Shown here: piece by piece, positions 60,629-64,000 of the stretch
Position numbering within the stretch: the first letter of the stretch is position 1
Layout: each line of letters starts with the position of its first letter
Source: Alphaproteobacteria bacterium
GTDB taxonomy: Bacteria; Pseudomonadota; Alphaproteobacteria; WRAU01; Hepatincolaceae
Assembly: GCA_031256515.1 (NCBI GenBank)
Contig: JAIRQL010000007.1
Coordinates: 1-64,000, forward strand
DNA length: 64,000 nt
Direction of reading: 5' to 3'
Made by a program: the position numbers and the translations under genes
Notes under the pieces: generated by a model
Told to the model about the DNA's origin: nothing
The model's input: the letters and a program-made list of their open reading frames with translations, nothing else
The model's database searches: none

Positions 60629-61348
60629 TTAAATATCAACACTCAGTAATAAATACCATTGACCCGCAGTATTTTTCATTCTTGTTTCAGCTCCTCCTGT
60701 TGAATTAATAGTTCCACTAGCTGAACCTGTTTGAGTTGCTCCACTTCTATGGGAAGAAAAATTAATTTTTCTCTGTTCCATGTCTGTTCTGTTAGTAGGA
60801 GGCATTCCACGACCAATTCCATAATATTGTGCTTCAAATGCTCCACTACCTCAAGTATCCGGTCCAGGCATACCTCAATTTACATCAGAAGAGATTACAA
60901 ATTCACCTGTAATATTTGGTAAACTATGAGTGTGATTTTCTTGAGTATGATTATGAGATTTAAAATTATCTTCTTCATAAGTACCAAGTTCTCTTGGATT
61001 ATCTTTAGGAAGGTGTCTAATAGTACCATCAAACATTTCGGGGATTTTAAAAGTGCCATCTCCTAAATCTTCAGCATTACAGTTAGCAAAAGCTATAGGA
61101 TAATCGGCAATATTTACAACACTACCTGCTAAACCGTAAATTTTAATTCCTAATTTTAGAATATCTTGATCTTTATAGGTATTGTCGGTATTAAAATATT
61201 TTTCAATTCCTAAACTAGAGTTTATTCAGCCATTAAGAGTATTTTGTAATTTTTGTAAAGCCTCTGCTGAAGCAAAACCTGTTTCGTCTATTTCTACTTT
61301 AGCTTCGCTTATATTACTAACTTCTATATTTTTTAAAATAATTTCCAT
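60629..61348 (-). CDS. Phage tail-collar-like protein with three in-frame TGA codons
   Basis: Continuous minus-strand frame from ATG 61348 (RBS AAGGAG) to TAA 60629 if TGA=W: MEIILKNIEVSNISEAKVEIDETGFASAEALQKLQNTLNG(TGA)INSSLG...GDGTFKIPEMFDGTIRHLPKDN...SHNHTQENHTHSLPNITGEFVISSDVN(TGA)GMPGPDT(TGA)GSGAFEAQYYGIGRG...NTAGQWYLLLSVDI. Missing from the ORF track. Confidence 0.75.
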
Positions 61349-61439
61349 AATATTTTTTTTCTCCTTATATTTATGTATTAATTATTAATATATAAATATA
61401 CTTTAAATGAATTAATTTGTCAATAAAAAGTTCTAGAAA

Positions 61440-62330
61440 TTAAAATACAAATTTAAATTTAAAGTTATAAAGCATTATTCCATTGTTTTTTATTTTGTAA
61501 TTATTATTAAACAAGGTATCTTTGCTTTCACCATTTTGTAAATAATATGCTCCTAATCCTACAAAAAGAATATCAGTTAAGTGATAGTTTACCAGCAAGC
61601 CAACTTTATAAGCTGGAGTTATACTATATCTATTTTTTGAATCAGAATATTTTTTACATGCTATGTATGTGTGTGTTGTATTATCAAAACATGAATTAAA
61701 TGATTCAAATTCTTTTTTATAATCTAAGTTATTAACACTTAATCCTGCTCCTGCTTGGGCTGATAAATCAAGTCGCCAAATTTTAAATATTTCATAATTG
61801 GCAAGAAGCATAACTGTATAAATATTATAATCAAGTGTTGTTGTAATTGTTCCATTATAAAAACCTGTACTATCTCTAGTAGACTCAAAATCTTTAAAAC
61901 CTGAACTAACAATTGCACCTAAATCCAATCCAAAAGCTAATTTGTTATTAAGCAATGTTGATACTGCTAAATAAGAAGCATTAAAATTAAAAACAGCATT
62001 AAATTCAGAAATATTTTCATATGGAGTATATTCACTGTCTAAAGCAGACTTAGTAGATACTAATGCTTTACTGCTTGCTACTCCTAATCCTAGAGTAATA
62101 ATATTTCTTCTAATCTCTCCTGTAGGCTCAGGCAGAGAAAATGGTCTATATACATCCTCATCTTCATCGTCTTCTAATTGCTTATTCTCATTAACTTCTT
62201 CTTTAGGAGGAGTTAATCCTAAGCTAATTATAGAGTCTTGGATTATTTTGTTAGCATCAAGTTCTTCTTCATCTGCCATTAAAGTAAAGCTAAATAATAA
62301 AAAGATAACAATAAATATTTTACTTTTCAT
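61440..62330 (-). CDS. Putative outer-membrane beta-barrel protein
   Basis: Signal peptide (MKSKIFIVIFLLFSFTLMADEE); alternating beta-strand pattern; ends KFKFVF with a C-terminal aromatic. Confidence 0.65.
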   Translation of the reverse strand: MKSKIFIVIFLLFSFTLMADEEELDANKIIQDSIISLGLTPPKEEVNENKQLEDDEDEDVYRPFSLPEPTGEIRRNIITLGLGVASSKALVSTKSALDSEYTPYENISEFNAVFNFNASYLAVSTLLNNKLAFGLDLGAIVSSGFKDFESTRDSTGFYNGTITTTLDYNIYTVMLLANYEIFKIWRLDLSAQAGAGLSVNNLDYKKEFESFNSCFDNTTHTYIACKKYSDSKNRYSITPAYKVGLLVNYHLTDILFVGLGAYYLQNGESKDTLFNNNYKIKNNGIMLYNFKFKFVF

Positions 62331-62394
62331 AATAACTTCCTATTCAATAAATATAGTATATTATACACTAATATGTATTTGATATTAGAAAAAC

Positions 62395-63150
62395 ATTAAG
62401 AAAATCATAAGGAATAAAAATAAAAAGAAGAAGTAATATAAGATAAGAAAAGGTATATCTTTTAATAGAAGAAAGATAAAAGGATAAAGGAAAGAAGGAG
62501 TTATAGAAAGAAGAGAAAAGAGAAATAGTTATTATTTATAGACTGTTAGATGATTAAGCTCGGCAGAGAAAGAGAAAATAAATAAGAGAGAAAGTAATAA
62601 AAAGAGAAAGAAAGGAGGGAGGAATAAGTAAAGTTATATCCAATAAGGAAGAGGGATTAATAGCTAATATGTGGATTATAGGTTATGAAAAAGAGAAGAA
62701 AAAAAAGTAGTGCATAGTCTATCCAAGCATTATAACGGATTAAAAGTTATAGAAAAAGAGAAGAGAAGAAAGGAATAGAGCATCTAAAATATTAGCAGGC
62801 TGCAGGCTGCAGATTATAAATTATAGAAAAAAGGTAAGGAAAAAAGCTCTATCTCAATCACTAACAAACCTTAAGGGCATTATAGGTTGTGAAAAAGAGA
62901 AGCTAAATCCTTGCACAAGGGGATTATAGCTGATGGTATAAGTTGTAGAAAAAGAGAAGAAGAGAAGATTTTTAAGAGAGCTAAGGACTTTATAATAGTA
63001 ATAGTAATAGTAATAGTAATAGTAATAGTAATAGTAATAGTAATAGTAATAGTAATAGTAATAGTAATAGTAATAGTAATAGTAAAAGAGATAAAGAAAA
63101 GGCTGTATCTTCTTTTAAATTAGCTAGTAAGAGAGAAGATAGAAGAAAAA
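62395..63150. repeat. Purine-rich (+ strand) intergenic tract with degenerate ~66-bp periodic motif
   Basis: Repeated GGATTATAGGTTATGAAAAAGAGAAG-like motif near 62674, 62740, 62811, 62877 and 62935. Confidence 0.65.
62994..63084. repeat. Hexanucleotide microsatellite (AATAGT), about 15 copies
   Basis: Perfect aatagtaatagtaatagt... run. Confidence 0.98.
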
Positions 63151-63153
63151 TAA

Positions 63154-63190
63154 GAAAAAAAAAGGGATATAAGTAATATTATATCCCTTT
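63154..63190 (-). terminator. Rho-independent terminator downstream of 16S rRNA
   Basis: Minus strand AAAGGGATAT aatattactt ATATCCCTTT TTTTTT. Confidence 0.8.
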
Positions 63191-63369
63191 TAAAGTAAAG
63201 TAAGTAAGGAGAAGAGGAAGATAGAAGATGGAAGAGAGAGATAAAAATATATATAGTGACCATTAAGTGTATATAGGATAATATTCAAGAAGATTATCTT
63301 TAGTTTACTATTAAGTAGATTTAAATAAATAAATTTAGATAATAGAAAACAACACATCAATGATACAAT

Positions 63370-64000
<631 letters not shown>

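Noticed and set aside
60731-60922. Plus-strand ORF 60731..60922 and 61182..61388
   Set aside because: Antisense to the tail-collar-like frame, which has clear protein motifs.
62800-62815. Short direct repeat ggctgcaggctgcag
   Set aside because: Too short to interpret on its own.
62674-62960. Possible CRISPR array (repeat ~26 bp, spacer ~40 bp)
   Set aside because: Repeats are degenerate and purine-biased, spacing is irregular, and no cas genes are present.
62911-63123. 70-aa ORF with IVIVIV repeats
   Set aside because: Produced by the AATAGT microsatellite; no coding evidence.

Overview
This 64 kb, strongly AT-rich window looks like the chromosome of a probably host-associated alphaproteobacterium. 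That is inferred from the atpI-B-E-F'-F cluster without F1 genes, a DUF721-DsbA pair, SdhE, a split 16S gene and low GC. About 48% of the window (~30.6 kb) is three giant minus-strand genes: an RTX-like protein running off the left edge (<1..9796), an RTX-like adhesin of ~3800 aa (35709..47111) and a 3146-aa repeat-rich coiled-coil protein (25862..35302). The last two lie directly upstream of a type I secretion ABC transporter and an HlyD adaptor. Housekeeping genes include atpI/B/E/F'/F, dsbA, aroC, pheS/pheT, mtnN-like and sdhE. Defence-like genes sit in 9.9-22.1 kb: AAA ATPase + DUF4276-like, a broken HEPN-like gene, a PD-(D/E)XK-like protein, and tandem DUF262 / DUF262-DUF1524 proteins. 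Other genes are a GH18 chitinase, three tandem EamA transporters, an alcohol dehydrogenase, GT2 and GT8 glycosyltransferases, and the 3' half of a 16S rRNA gene that ends at its own terminator with no 23S. Main leads: (1) a tail-collar-like gene missed by the ORF track, open only if three TGA codons are read as Trp, together with no TGA stop in 33 genes; (2) a family of ~100-bp nested palindromic elements (three copies) with a conserved architecture but different stem sequences; (3) a G9 tract between apparent -35 and -10 boxes of a nuclease-like gene and a G7 tract inside the giant adhesin gene; (4) a giant 22-residue-repeat coiled-coil protein in a type I secretion operon.
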